A stretch of 64,000 nucleotides of DNA from Anabaena cylindrica PCC 7122 (GTDB lineage: Bacteria; Cyanobacteriota; Cyanobacteriia; Cyanobacteriales; Nostocaceae): contig NC_019771.1 in assembly GCF_000317695.1 (NCBI RefSeq), positions 5,322,001 to 5,386,000 on the forward strand. Direction: 5' to 3'. This document shows positions 54,216 through 62,981 of the stretch, piece by piece. Numbering within the stretch: the first letter of the stretch is position 1; each line of letters begins with the position of its first letter. Made by a program: the position numbers and the translations under genes. Below the pieces are notes generated by a model. It ran no database searches and was not told where the DNA came from. It worked only from the letters and a program-made list of their open reading frames with translations.

Positions 54216-54669
54216 TTTCTGTTAGTGGAATCGCAATTCCTCTAACATACCTCTAAGATACAAGGTTGGGTTGACTTCATGAAACCCAACATTGGGAATG
54301 ACACTGGATACTCTCGGCAGACTGCGCTGGACACCAACTGCTGGTAATGTTGGCAATCATACAGTTGTCATTACAGTAAACGATGGTAATGGCGGAAGTG
54401 GGCAACAACAGTATAACCTTTTGGTGGCTACTGATACTGAAGCGCCGAAGGTCAGGTAGAGCTGCGATGGCTACGCCGTGCCGAAGGCATCGCCCTAATA
54501 TAGAATTGCGTATCATTGTCTGAAAGCCTTGAGATCATTGGGCTATGGATAATTCCGAAAATTCAAAAAACACCTGCGGAATGTGGGTTGCGTAAAAACA
54601 AAAAATAAATACAAATGATCGCCCCGATATTAACTCAGAGCGATCGCAGATAATTCGCTATCTCAAAAT
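54216..54669. other. gap containing the adhesin remnant and repeats
   Basis: Holds the Ig-like fragment (54298-54459), a GGTTGGGTTGAC ... GAAACCCAACA repeat (about 54264-54292) and a GGCTACGCCGTGCCGAAGGC palindromic repeat (about 54468-54487). Two GCGATCGC-type sites lie near 54618 and 54641. No intact gene. Confidence 0.5.
54298..54459 (+). pseudogene. fragment of a cadherin/Ig-like repeat domain
   Basis: 53 residues: MTLDTLGRLRWTPTAGNVGN, then HTVVITVNDGNGGSGQQQYN and LLVATDTEAPKVR, then stop. The G(x)L(x)WTPTAxxVGNHTV(x)(x)(x)VNDGxGG pattern is the dystroglycan-type cadherin-like/Ig repeat of large adhesins. The rest of the parent gene is absent on either side, where the left edge runs into an AACCCAACATTGGG repeat. 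It is a degraded remnant, not a gene. Confidence 0.65.
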
Positions 54670-55314
54670 CTAGCCTAACAACTCTATGTTAGAAAAGATA
54701 AATTCTTGAACTGAAATATTACCTTCTGTTTCAGTGCGGATTTCCCGACGGTTTAAAATGGAATATTCACCAACTTTTTCATATTCGTCAGTGAAGAAAC
54801 TTCTTCCACCTTTTTGTGCGCCGGTTTGGGGGTCATGATATACAGAGTCATAGGTATGAGACAGATAACCTGCACCTGTATCATGACTGCTGAAAGTGTC
54901 AATGGTGACAAAAGTACCATGAATTAAACGATGAACGTGGCAAACTTCGTTATTACGAACTTTGTATTTGTCACCTTCGGCTTTACCACCCATTAAAATT
55001 TCTATTGCACCAGTTTCGTCAGTTTTACCATAGCTAAAGGTATTTGCGCCGTGGGTATCTGCAAAGGCTCGACGAACACGGTGAATAGCGATTTCCCAAG
55101 CTTGTCCGTGAATTGCTTTTTTTGCGGCTTCGTCTTCTACGTCTAAGACTTCTGCTTTGAGATTAGCGTCAATTTTAACTTTTCCAGTCAATACTCGCCC
55201 GTCATACTTATAAGTGATATCTGCGGTATAACCAGGGAAATTTTGATCCCAGGTGTAGCGGTTTTCATAAGCAGCCTGGAAAAATTCTTGGGCTGAAATT
55301 TGAGTAACTGTCAT
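54670..55314 (-). CDS. DUF3386 family protein
   Basis: 214 residues matching the cyanobacterial/plant DUF3386 (PF11866) family: AQEFFQAAYENRYTWDQNFP, GYTADITYKYDGRVLTGKVK, EVCHVHRLIHGTFVTIDTFS, SHDTGAGYLSHTYDSVYHDP and ETEGNISVQEFIFSNIEL. No catalytic motif is known; the family is conserved in oxygenic phototrophs. ATG 55314 is clear. It is divergent from the GAF-LuxR gene with 92 bp between starts. Confidence 0.9.
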   Translation of the reverse strand: MTVTQISAQEFFQAAYENRYTWDQNFPGYTADITYKYDGRVLTGKVKIDANLKAEVLDVEDEAAKKAIHGQAWEIAIHRVRRAFADTHGANTFSYGKTDETGAIEILMGGKAEGDKYKVRNNEVCHVHRLIHGTFVTIDTFSSHDTGAGYLSHTYDSVYHDPQTGAQKGGRSFFTDEYEKVGEYSILNRREIRTETEGNISVQEFIFSNIELLG

Positions 55315-55406
55315 GTGTTTATTGGTGATTAATAGAGTTTTATGGCTGTTGGTATTAGCATAGAGGTAATTATCGAGGTTCGTATAGTCCCCAAGTGGGT
55401 ACTCTT

Positions 55407-56075
55407 ATGGCTAAAACTCTCCATGCCATTTTTCAAGCGATCGCTAATATCCAGAATGAGCAAGAATTAAAATTAGCTCTCATGGATGCTATTGGCGACC
55501 ATTTTGGCGTGCAACATTGGGGTATTTATTTCTTAGATGACTATTCTAGAACCGACATAGACCTGCCAGAAATGCCCGCAGCCTGTTTAGAAAGCAATCC
55601 CGTAGGGCGTTATGTGGTTGAACGTCACGCCCCAGCCCATGAGCAATTAATCTTATCTCCTGGGGATTGGAAGCGTTTTTGCTCCCGTCATGATCATGTG
55701 ATGACTGGACCTATAGTTTGTGATGGTCGTTTAGTGGGGACGTTAAATTTTGCCCGTGACCAAGGAAGTCCGCCTTTTAATGGTAGTGATTTAGCTGATT
55801 TAAGTGCTGTTTGTATTCATTTATCCACTAAACTGGCTACCCTACGGGCGAAACCAAAACCATTATTGTCTGCTGTCAGTTGTCCCTTGACAGCCAGGGA
55901 GTTAGAAATTGCGGAATTAGTTGCTCAAGGTTTAACCAATGGTGAAATTGCGGCTAAACTTTGGATTACCCAAAATTCTGTTAAACAAGCTTTGAAAAGA
56001 ATGTTCCGCAAACTTGGGGTATCAGCGCGGGCAGAAATGGTGGCAAAATTGCAAGATAGACTGGTTTCTCCTTAA
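55407..56075 (+). CDS. GAF-LuxR transcriptional regulator
   Basis: 222 residues from ATG 55407 (GTG 55395 is four codons earlier). An N-terminal GAF-like domain (~5-145, MDAIGDHFGVQHWGIYFLDD) is followed by a LuxR/FixJ helix-turn-helix at ~160-220 (LTARELEIAELVAQGLTNGE, then KLWITQNSVKQALKRMFRKL). There is no receiver domain, so it responds to a ligand or interaction at the GAF. The DUF3386 gene is divergent, which makes it a plausible target. Similar GAF-LuxR proteins occur in cyanobacteria without a defined signal. Confidence 0.88.
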   Translation: MAKTLHAIFQAIANIQNEQELKLALMDAIGDHFGVQHWGIYFLDDYSRTDIDLPEMPAACLESNPVGRYVVERHAPAHEQLILSPGDWKRFCSRHDHVMTGPIVCDGRLVGTLNFARDQGSPPFNGSDLADLSAVCIHLSTKLATLRAKPKPLLSAVSCPLTARELEIAELVAQGLTNGEIAAKLWITQNSVKQALKRMFRKLGVSARAEMVAKLQDRLVSP

Positions 56076-56234
56076 CCTCCTAATTTCTCCCACCACCAGC
56101 CATTTTTCTTTTTTGGGAATGCTATGCGGTAAATGCAGCGATGCCCGTAGGGCTTTACGGAATAGTCTGCAAACGGTTATGGTGGGGGTCTCCTGGGAGG
56201 TTAAGATAAAATTGTTGATTAAGGATTACAGATA

Positions 56235-56579
56235 ATGCAAGTTCTAAAAAGATCCATTAAACCAGAAACTTATATATGTTTTCTCCACATTTATCCAACT
56301 ACTTGGGGGACTGCTGGTGATATTTGTTTAGTTCGTGAATCTGTAGCTAATTCCAGCGCATCAAAATTTGTAGGTCACAAGATGCGACTAGCCCTGCCAA
56401 AAGGGTTGGAACGCGATTCTTTGGTTGGTGTGCCGGTAATCAAAGTTGCAGGTCATGTAGGTGAGGGACATCCTAAAGATAAGCAGTCTGAATGGGAAGC
56501 TTATGTAGGTATAGATAGAGAACTTGCGATCGCAGTTATGAAACCTTGGGGCTTTAATTTAATTGAACCCACAAATTAA
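56235..56579 (+). CDS. hypothetical protein
   Basis: 114 residues. Begins MQVLKRSIKPETYICFLHIY; the central part LVGVPVIKVAGHVGEGHPKD and the C-terminus AIAVMKPWGFNLIEP look well folded, with no known motif. No signal peptide. An efficient terminator at 56581-56611 ends the unit. I do not recognise it; it may be a cyanobacterial protein of unknown function. Confidence 0.6.
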   Translation: MQVLKRSIKPETYICFLHIYPTTWGTAGDICLVRESVANSSASKFVGHKMRLALPKGLERDSLVGVPVIKVAGHVGEGHPKDKQSEWEAYVGIDRELAIAVMKPWGFNLIEPTN

Positions 56580-56580
56580 T

Positions 56581-56611
56581 AAACCCCTCTTTTTCATCAA
56601 GAGGGGTTTTG
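56581..56611 (+). terminator. terminator after the 56235 gene
   Basis: AAACCCCTCTT pairs with AAGAGGGGTTT around TTTCATC, followed by TTGAAC. It also stands just downstream of the convergent R3H gene stop and may serve both. Confidence 0.75.
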
Positions 56612-56618
56612 AACGGGG

Positions 56619-58358
56619 TTAAGCTGGATAAATTCTTAACCGCCGATTTGGTTCTTCCCCAAAACTGTCTGACTTGAGCCGATAATGTTCTACCAACTCA
56701 TGTTGCATTTTCCTAACTTGAGAAGAACGGGGTAATAACTCGACTGGCTGACCTTTGGGGATCACAATTTGCTCAACAGCAAGTCTTGCTTCTTCCAAAG
56801 CGTCCATCTCATCATCACCACCCCTATGCAGTAACAATTGTAATTCTCGGTCATCGCCCATTTCTGGATCATCAATGTTCAGCAATCGACGTAAACCGCG
56901 AGTAATTTGAGGAATGGTGCTGGACTTGATGACATGAATGGGGACATGACGAGCCTTGGCCATTTGCCTTAATTTAGCGTGATTTTTGACGTGCGATCGC
57001 AATGCCAAAATAGCATCAGCATTATCAATATCTTTTGTCAAAATCACAGGTAAACTTAGCACACTAATCACCTGTTCCAATTGGTGACGACTTACTCCAT
57101 AAGGGTAAATATGTAATGGCAAATCTTCCCCATTTGGCCCTGCTTGCTTAGTAGAAGTACTAAAATCAATACTTTCAGAATAATTGAAAGATTCATCTAA
57201 CAAGCGGTCAAATTCACTGCGTCCTGTCACCCGTTCACGTTCCAGAGACAAAGGTGGTAGAGCGACCATTTGACCAGAAGAACGCCAGCCATTCGCCTGC
57301 TTCACCGCTGGGAAAGATTCTTCATCACTAGGTAAGCTGCCCCCGCGACCATTAACCACAGATAACTGTCTGCTAATTGCCACTTTACCCTTTTCGTCCA
57401 CAGTTCGCGTTTGCGGGTTAGGTTGACGACCCCTTAATAAAGTATCTACAGTATCAGCTACAGTTTCGTGAACTACCCAGCGCTGTCTCTCCAACATCTC
57501 CACAGCAATCTCAAAAGTGGGAGGGGCTTTGCGTTCCAACACAGTCTTTTGAGAACCCCGCCTTCTGGCTTCGTCATCTCCTAGCGTCACCGCTTGAATA
57601 CCCCCAACCAAATCACAGAGGGTAGGGTTTTTGATTAGGTTTTCGATTTGGTTTCCGTGAGCAGTTCCTACCAATTGCACCCCCCTTTCGGCAATGGTAC
57701 GAGCGGCTAAAGCTTCCAATTCCGTGCCAATTTCATCAATGACAATAACTTCTGGCATATGGTTTTCCACCGCCTCAATCATCACCTGATGTTGTAATTC
57801 TGGTTTAGCCACTTGCATTCGTCTAGCACGACCGATGGCCGGGTGGGCAATATCACCGTCTCCAGCGATTTCATTAGACGTGTCAATAATTACTACTCGT
57901 TTATTGAAATCATCCGCCAACACACGGGCAATTTCCCTCAAAGCGGTAGTTTTTCCCACACCTGGACGACCCAGCATGAGAATTGACTTACCAGTTTCTA
58001 CCAAATCGCGGATCATGCCAATTGTGCCGAACACTGCCCGACCGACACGACAAGTCAAGCCAATAATCTTACCAGTGCGGTTACGGATAGCACTGATTCG
58101 ATGTAAAGTTTGCTCAATTCCTGCCCGATTATCTCCGCCAAAGGTTCCTACTCTTTGAATGCAATCATCTATCTGTGCTTGATTAACGGTTGTTTCGCTC
58201 AGATACTCAGCTTCATGGGGAAACCTAGCTTCTGGACGACGACCTAGATCCAAGACCACTTCAACTAAACTATCTCGTTTGGGATGATTCTCTAGTACTT
58301 GTCGCAAGTCCTGGGGCAAAATGTCTAATAACTTTTGGAGATCTTCTGTAATCGTCAT
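56619..58358 (-). CDS. R3H-domain AAA ATPase (Ycf45/SpoIIIAA-like)
   Basis: About 579 residues from ATG 58358 (the frame extends to GTG 58400). A RecA/AAA-like ATPase domain has Walker A GRPGVGKTT at roughly residue 130 and Walker B VIVIDEIGTE, with a conserved TSNEIAGDGDIAHPAIGRAR segment like SpoIIIAA and plastid Ycf45. A disordered Ser/Gly-rich region (~340-400) follows, then a second globular part (LPLHIYPYGVSRHQLEQVIS) and a C-terminal R3H nucleic-acid-binding domain (YRLKSDSFGEEPNRRLRIYP). The role is unknown. It lies 109 bp downstream of ldpA, same strand. Confidence 0.9.
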   Translation of the reverse strand: MTITEDLQKLLDILPQDLRQVLENHPKRDSLVEVVLDLGRRPEARFPHEAEYLSETTVNQAQIDDCIQRVGTFGGDNRAGIEQTLHRISAIRNRTGKIIGLTCRVGRAVFGTIGMIRDLVETGKSILMLGRPGVGKTTALREIARVLADDFNKRVVIIDTSNEIAGDGDIAHPAIGRARRMQVAKPELQHQVMIEAVENHMPEVIVIDEIGTELEALAARTIAERGVQLVGTAHGNQIENLIKNPTLCDLVGGIQAVTLGDDEARRRGSQKTVLERKAPPTFEIAVEMLERQRWVVHETVADTVDTLLRGRQPNPQTRTVDEKGKVAISRQLSVVNGRGGSLPSDEESFPAVKQANGWRSSGQMVALPPLSLERERVTGRSEFDRLLDESFNYSESIDFSTSTKQAGPNGEDLPLHIYPYGVSRHQLEQVISVLSLPVILTKDIDNADAILALRSHVKNHAKLRQMAKARHVPIHVIKSSTIPQITRGLRRLLNIDDPEMGDDRELQLLLHRGGDDEMDALEEARLAVEQIVIPKGQPVELLPRSSQVRKMQHELVEHYRLKSDSFGEEPNRRLRIYPA

Positions 58359-58466
58359 GCTTTCTATGGTGACTGACGTTTTTAGAGATAACGAGGACAC
58401 TTTTTTGCGGGAGTTCCCACAGTTGGGGAAAGTGACCGGAATGAGCGATTAGAGCGATCGCCGCAA

Positions 58467-59624
58467 TTAGTCGAGCGATCGCTGTGACTTGAGTTGGGAA
58501 ACGAGAGTATGGGCAAGCTCTACAGCCTGCCAGAGTAATTCCGGTTCTTCTTCCAGGCGGATAGAGGTCTTAATACCAGTGTTACTCACCTCCTTATTTT
58601 CTAACTTTTCAAGAATGGGTGACAGCAATACACGAGCGTAGCTACCGTAGGCAACCCCGGCTATGGAGGCAGAGGGACGGGGTGCAGGGTGCAGGGGAGA
58701 TGAATTTTCCCCCTTGCTCCCTGCTCCCTGCTCCCTTGCCTCTTGCAACAGTCCCAGTTCCTTCAACTTAGGAACAGTGTAACTATTTGTGCCTCCTGCT
58801 AACTGCACATATCCCGGTAGGTTTGCTGCCAAAACTTTTTGCCCTAATTTTACTGCGGCTATGGTGGTTCCATCTCCAATATCACCACTCATAGAGCGCC
58901 CGTCTGTTTGCCAAATTACAACTTGGGGACGGGGGGACATAAGATCATAAATTGCTTGGAGGTAATCAATTAATCCTTCACCATCGTTACAACTGATGGC
59001 TATTACCTTTAAATTAACCGCCCAGGGTTTGGCCATTGCTGCCCACAAACGCTGGAATTCTGCCAAACGCCCTATTTGTGTATGAATTTCTATGGCATCT
59101 ATTCCCGTTGATATGATCAATGGTGCGATCGCTCCCGGCGTTGACACATATGATGCTGTATCAATTATCTCATAAGGACAGGCTGGAATGCAACGACCAC
59201 AGCCATAACATTTTTGAGCCACAATTCCTGAATAGTTATTTTTAAAATCGTTAAACACAATCGCTTGTGCAGGACAAATTTTTTCACAAGGTCTAGAGCA
59301 ATCTATCGGACAATTACTAGAATTAAACTCTGCTTTTCTAAAATGGGGGTCTTCTCCATCATTGAGGCTGACCATTAACAATGGTAAATTCCCTTCAAAG
59401 CCAAAGCCGCGCTTCTGGGCATCCCTCACCAGATCCTTCGCTGCTTGTAAACCTGCTTGGGCAGCGGCAACTACCGCCGGGTCAGCTGCCACATCTATGC
59501 AGTCAGCGCCCGCCAAAGTGTAGGCTAATGTTAAACTTCTGACCGCAGGTAAATGTTGGAAACTGGCTCCACAAATCAACTTGAACCAGTGACCCTGTTG
59601 TAGGGATTGTAAAGGGGCTAACAT
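58467..59624 (-). CDS. ldpA: LdpA, redox-sensing circadian input protein
   Basis: A 4Fe-4S protein linked to light-dependent tuning of circadian period in Synechococcus elongatus. 385 residues from ATG 59624 (GTG 59633 is also possible). The N-terminal region has WFKLICGASFQHLPAVRSLT. Two ferredoxin-type clusters are encoded: CPIDCSRPCEKICP and CYGCGRCIPACPYE. The C-terminal half has an AdoMet-radical/TIM-like part. Residues ~300-325 (EQGAGSKGENSSPLHPAPRP) are low complexity and encoded by a CTCCCTG-type heptamer repeat (58676-58745). The rest is typical for the family. Confidence 0.93.
   Translation of the reverse strand: MLAPLQSLQQGHWFKLICGASFQHLPAVRSLTLAYTLAGADCIDVAADPAVVAAAQAGLQAAKDLVRDAQKRGFGFEGNLPLLMVSLNDGEDPHFRKAEFNSSNCPIDCSRPCEKICPAQAIVFNDFKNNYSGIVAQKCYGCGRCIPACPYEIIDTASYVSTPGAIAPLIISTGIDAIEIHTQIGRLAEFQRLWAAMAKPWAVNLKVIAISCNDGEGLIDYLQAIYDLMSPRPQVVIWQTDGRSMSGDIGDGTTIAAVKLGQKVLAANLPGYVQLAGGTNSYTVPKLKELGLLQEAREQGAGSKGENSSPLHPAPRPSASIAGVAYGSYARVLLSPILEKLENKEVSNTGIKTSIRLEEEPELLWQAVELAHTLVSQLKSQRSLD
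58676..58745. repeat. STRR insertion inside ldpA
   Basis: GGGTGCAGGGTGCAGGGG-type units on one side and GCTCCCTGCTCCCTGCTCCC on the other, joined by GATGAATTTTCCCCC. The same TGCTCCC heptamers stand downstream of ftsI (40635-40668). The frame through ldpA stays open. Confidence 0.8.
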
Positions 59625-59712
59625 ATCAATCACACTTCTATTATGCTTTTATCTGCATGGAAATTACGACCGTAATCAAGAAAAAATCATAATTTCCTAA
59701 AGACACAAAAAA

Positions 59713-59742
59713 ACAGTTTGCCCTTTTGCGAAGACAAACTGT
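59713..59742 (-). terminator. terminator of groL
   Basis: On the minus strand ACAGTTTG pairs with CAAACTGT (perfect 8 bp, loop TCTTCGCAAAAGGG), followed by seven T residues. It lies about 150 bp beyond the groL stop, after a CAGGAGT array at 59773-59799. Confidence 0.75.
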
Positions 59743-59772
59743 ATAAAAAATCAAAATTTATTAAACAGAATA

Positions 59773-59799
59773 CAGGAGTCAGGAGTCAGGAGTCAGGAG
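59773..59799. repeat. CAGGAGT heptamer array
   Basis: Four CAGGAGT/CAGGAGG units between the groL stop and its terminator; same heptamer as 21921-21983. Confidence 0.85.
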
Positions 59800-59890
59800 G
59801 AACTCCATAAAACTGGCGGATGCCTCCTGTTTTTTTACTCGGTACTCAATACGGGCTAAACGCCTCGCTATCGCTAACGGTACTCGGTAC

Positions 59891-61585
59891 TTAGAACATA
59901 CCCATGCCGCCCATACCGCCCATGCCACCCATGCCACCCATGCCGCCCATGCCGCCCATGCCACCCATGCCACCCATGCCACCCATATCAGGGGCAGCAG
60001 CAGCAGCAGGCTCAGGCTTCTCAACAATGATGGCTTCGGTTGTTAAGACCATTCCCGCAATAGAAGCGGCGTTTTGTAAAGCGGAACGGACAACTTTGGC
60101 AGGATCGATGATACCTGCGGCAATTAGATCTTCAAATATTCCAGTAGCAGCGTTGTAGCCGATGTTAATATCTGTTTCCTTGACTTTAGAAACAATCACA
60201 GTACCTTCAACACCAGCATTATCTGCTATTTGCCGTAGAGGAGCTTCTAAGGCTCTTTGGACAATTTCTGCCCCAATTCTTTCTTCAGGATCAAGGGTGT
60301 TCTTGATTGCATCTACTTTCAAGGAAAGATAAATCAAGGTTGTACCACCACCGGGGACAATGCCTTCTTCCACTGCGGCTTTGGTGGCGTTGAGTGCGTC
60401 TTCAATCCGTAGTTTGCGGTCTTTGAGTTCGGTTTCTGTAGCTGCACCGACTTTAATGACTGCCACACCACCAGCTAGTTTGGCAATGCGTTCTTGTAGT
60501 TTTTCGCTATCGTAGTCGGAATCAGTTTCTTCCAACTGTTTACGAATTTGAGCAATCCGCTGTTGCACCTCTGGCTTGATGTCACTAGCAGATACAATTG
60601 TGGTGTTTTCTTTGTCAATGGTGATTTGGCGGGCAGTTCCCAGCATTTCCAAAGTAGCGGTATCCAAACTTAAACCGATTTCTTCAGAAATCATCTGTCC
60701 ATCGGTGAGGATAGCGATATCTTGTAATAAAGCTTTGCGGCGTTCACCAAATCCAGGAGCTTTGATAGCGGCAACTGCCAATACACCCCGCGCTTTGTTG
60801 ATAACCAAAGTTGCTAAAGCGTCTCCATCCACATCTTCGGCAATGATCAGCAAAGGTTGACCTAACCGGGCAACTTTTTCTAAGACAGGTACTAAATCCT
60901 GGATGCTGCTGATTTTTTTGTCGGTAATCAGGATGCGAGCATTTTCAAATTCCACCGTCATCCGTTCGTTGTTGGTGATGAAGTATGGAGAAATGTAACC
61001 CCGGTCAATTTGCATCCCTTCTACTACTTCTAACTCGGTAGTGAGAGATTTGGATTCTTCTACGGTGATTACGCCATCTTTAGTGACTTTTTCCATAGCT
61101 TCAGCAATCATATTGCCGACTTCTTCGTCGTTACCAGCCGAAACGGTAGCTACTTGAGCGATCGCACTTCCTTCTACTGGTTTGGCAATGTTAGCAATTT
61201 CTTGCACGAGTGCCTCAACGGTTTTATCAATTCCCCGTTTCAAGCTAATAGGGTTAGTACCTGCGGCGACGTTCTTGAGTCCTTCTCGAACTAAAGCTTG
61301 TGCTAGAACCGTAGCAGTAGTAGTTCCATCCCCAGCCACATCCTTGGTTTTGGATGCTACTTCTTGGATTAGTCTAGCTCCAGTGTTTTCCAAAGGATCT
61401 TCTAATTCAATTTCCTTGGCAACAGTGATACCATCGTTGACAATTTGAGGTATACCAAATTTTTTTTCTAAAAGGACGTTGCGACCTTTTGGCCCCAAGG
61501 TGATTTTCACCGCATCAGCCAGAGCGTTAATACCCTTTTCCAAGGCCCGCCGTGATTCTTCATTAAATGCAATAATTTTCGCCAT
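59891..61585 (-). CDS. groL: chaperonin GroEL (60 kDa)
   Basis: 564 residues from MAKIIAFNEESRRALEKG (ATG 61585); the frame extends 13 codons upstream into the CIRCE element, so that extension is not real. ATP-binding VAGDGTTTATVLAQAL and the usual equatorial/apical domains are intact. The C-terminus ends with about nine GGM repeats and GMF, the tail found in the chaperonins that work with GroES. No groES gene precedes it, so this is the separate groEL copy (GroEL2-type) of cyanobacteria. Control by HrcA is indicated by CIRCE. Confidence 0.95.
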   Translation of the reverse strand: MAKIIAFNEESRRALEKGINALADAVKITLGPKGRNVLLEKKFGIPQIVNDGITVAKEIELEDPLENTGARLIQEVASKTKDVAGDGTTTATVLAQALVREGLKNVAAGTNPISLKRGIDKTVEALVQEIANIAKPVEGSAIAQVATVSAGNDEEVGNMIAEAMEKVTKDGVITVEESKSLTTELEVVEGMQIDRGYISPYFITNNERMTVEFENARILITDKKISSIQDLVPVLEKVARLGQPLLIIAEDVDGDALATLVINKARGVLAVAAIKAPGFGERRKALLQDIAILTDGQMISEEIGLSLDTATLEMLGTARQITIDKENTTIVSASDIKPEVQQRIAQIRKQLEETDSDYDSEKLQERIAKLAGGVAVIKVGAATETELKDRKLRIEDALNATKAAVEEGIVPGGGTTLIYLSLKVDAIKNTLDPEERIGAEIVQRALEAPLRQIADNAGVEGTVIVSKVKETDINIGYNAATGIFEDLIAAGIIDPAKVVRSALQNAASIAGMVLTTEAIIVEKPEPAAAAAPDMGGMGGMGGMGGMGGMGGMGGMGGMGGMGMF

Positions 61586-61617
61586 GTTTAATTTCTCTAG
61601 CGCTTCCATTAGACAAT

Positions 61618-61644
61618 TTAGCACTCACAGGCAAAGAGTGCTAA
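61618..61644 (-). promoter_or_regulatory. CIRCE element (HrcA operator)
   Basis: TTAGCACTC-N9-GAGTGCTAA, perfect 9-bp arms with a 9-bp spacer, 33 bp upstream of the groL start. It is the canonical HrcA-binding inverted repeat of heat-shock operons. Confidence 0.95.
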
Positions 61645-61743
61645 GTCCCTTAGCCACTCAAATTAAGAAATTCTAATAAAAAATTGATTAATATTACAAT
61701 TGATGCTGATTTTCAATACTAGCAGTAATGGTTAAAGTGGGAG

Positions 61744-62826
61744 ATGAACCTAGACAACTCCCTTAAGTCTCTTGGCATTGCTAACCCTAGCGGCACCGGC
61801 TGGTTGGCGGTAGTATTTACTTTTATTCTGGCTTGGTTTGTGACTTGGCGTTTAATTCCGGCAATACGTCAATTTGCCTTGCGGGTAGGTTGGGCAGACC
61901 AACCCAATGCCCGACGACTGAATCAAGAACCTTTACCTAATGCCGGAGGTTTGGCTATCTATGCTGGTGTTATTGCCGCTTTGGTGCTGGCTAGTCTCTT
62001 ACGACCCATTGAACTCCAAGGGGTGTTAGCTCAGGTACTAACAATCCTTTTAGGAGGATCTATCTTAGTCCTGGTTGGTTTTATTGATGATCAATTTGGC
62101 TTACCTCCTTCTGTGCGTTTGTGGGCGCAGATGATTACGGCACTCTTGCTGGTGGCTAATGGCATTAGTATTCAAGTTACTTTTGGTACACCCATAGACT
62201 CGCTATTGTCGATGGCGTTGACAGTGTTGTGGGTAGTAGGTATTACCAATGCCATCAATTTGATGGACGGTATGGATGGTTTGGCGGGAGGAATCAGTTT
62301 TATTACTGCCATGAGTTTGTTAGGGGTTTCGGCTCAGTTTAATAATCGAGCCGCAGCAACCTTAGTTTTAGCCGCTTTGGCAGGTGCTGCACTGGGATTT
62401 TTGAGGCACAATTTCTATCCCTCACGGATCATTATGGGTGATGCGGGGGCATATTTTTTTGGCTACGTATTAGCAGCAACTAGCATTTTAGGAAAACTTC
62501 AACAAAACACCGTTTATGCTCTTGTACCCACGGTTTTATTTCTGATGTTGCCAGTATTAGATACCACTCAGGTTTTTGTACGGCGACTTCTAGCAGGAAA
62601 AAACCCCCTGAGTACTCCCGGTAAAGACCATTTACATCACCGTTTGTTGGCTTGGGGGTTATCCCAACGCCACGCAGCTTTGACTCTGTGGTCAATCACT
62701 TTGTTTTTTAATTTGCTGGCTATGAAAATACAAGGCATGAATTTGGCAGTTATGCTTACATCTGCCGCCAGTATTATTTTGCTTTTGGGTTTTACTATCT
62801 GGCAAAGAATGCGTAGTAATTCGTAA
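61744..62826 (+). CDS. WecA/TagO/MraY-family glycosyl-1-phosphate transferase
   Basis: 360 residues with about 10 transmembrane helices. Motifs of polyprenyl-phosphate GlcNAc/MurNAc-1-P transferases are present: DQPNARRLNQEPLPNAGGLA, VLVGFIDDQFGLPPSVRLWA, NAINLMDGMDGLAGGIS (Asp-rich catalytic), LGFLRHNFYPSRIIMGDAGA, and KDHLHHRLL. It starts a lipid-linked sugar for cell-wall or exopolysaccharide. The final codons (SNS, stop TAA) come from an AATTCGT heptamer repeat. Which sugar is used is unknown. Confidence 0.9.
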   Translation: MNLDNSLKSLGIANPSGTGWLAVVFTFILAWFVTWRLIPAIRQFALRVGWADQPNARRLNQEPLPNAGGLAIYAGVIAALVLASLLRPIELQGVLAQVLTILLGGSILVLVGFIDDQFGLPPSVRLWAQMITALLLVANGISIQVTFGTPIDSLLSMALTVLWVVGITNAINLMDGMDGLAGGISFITAMSLLGVSAQFNNRAAATLVLAALAGAALGFLRHNFYPSRIIMGDAGAYFFGYVLAATSILGKLQQNTVYALVPTVLFLMLPVLDTTQVFVRRLLAGKNPLSTPGKDHLHHRLLAWGLSQRHAALTLWSITLFFNLLAMKIQGMNLAVMLTSAASIILLLGFTIWQRMRSNS

Positions 62827-62855
62827 TTGATAATTCGTAATTCGTAATTGAATTA
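62814..62855. repeat. AATTCGT heptamer array at the 3' end of the WecA-type gene
   Basis: TAATTCG units start inside the last codons of the 61744 gene and supply its TAA stop. They are complementary to 62941-62981, so the two arrays can pair across ~85 bp. Confidence 0.85.
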
Positions 62856-62940
62856 ATAATACTAAGTTGTGCAAGTACGCACATTCCGCGCCTTTATACC
62901 ACGGTCTTAATTAATGTATTTCTTCATTTACATGGCGGTA

Positions 62941-62981
62941 AATTACGAATTACAAATTACGAATTACGAATTACGAATTAC
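62941..62981. repeat. AATTACG array at the 3' end of fabG
   Basis: Five AATTACGA/AATTACA units run into the fabG stop: on the minus strand the last codons ATGGTCATG are followed by TAA that is already part of the repeat. Confidence 0.85.

Noticed and set aside
54277..54516. Minus-strand 79-residue ORF
   Set aside because: Antisense to the adhesin fragment and palindromic repeat; composition is not protein-like.
59779..60158. Repetitive ORFs over the groL tail (one in another frame of the same strand, one antisense)
   Set aside because: They are produced by the GGM-encoding repeat of groL and have no independent support.
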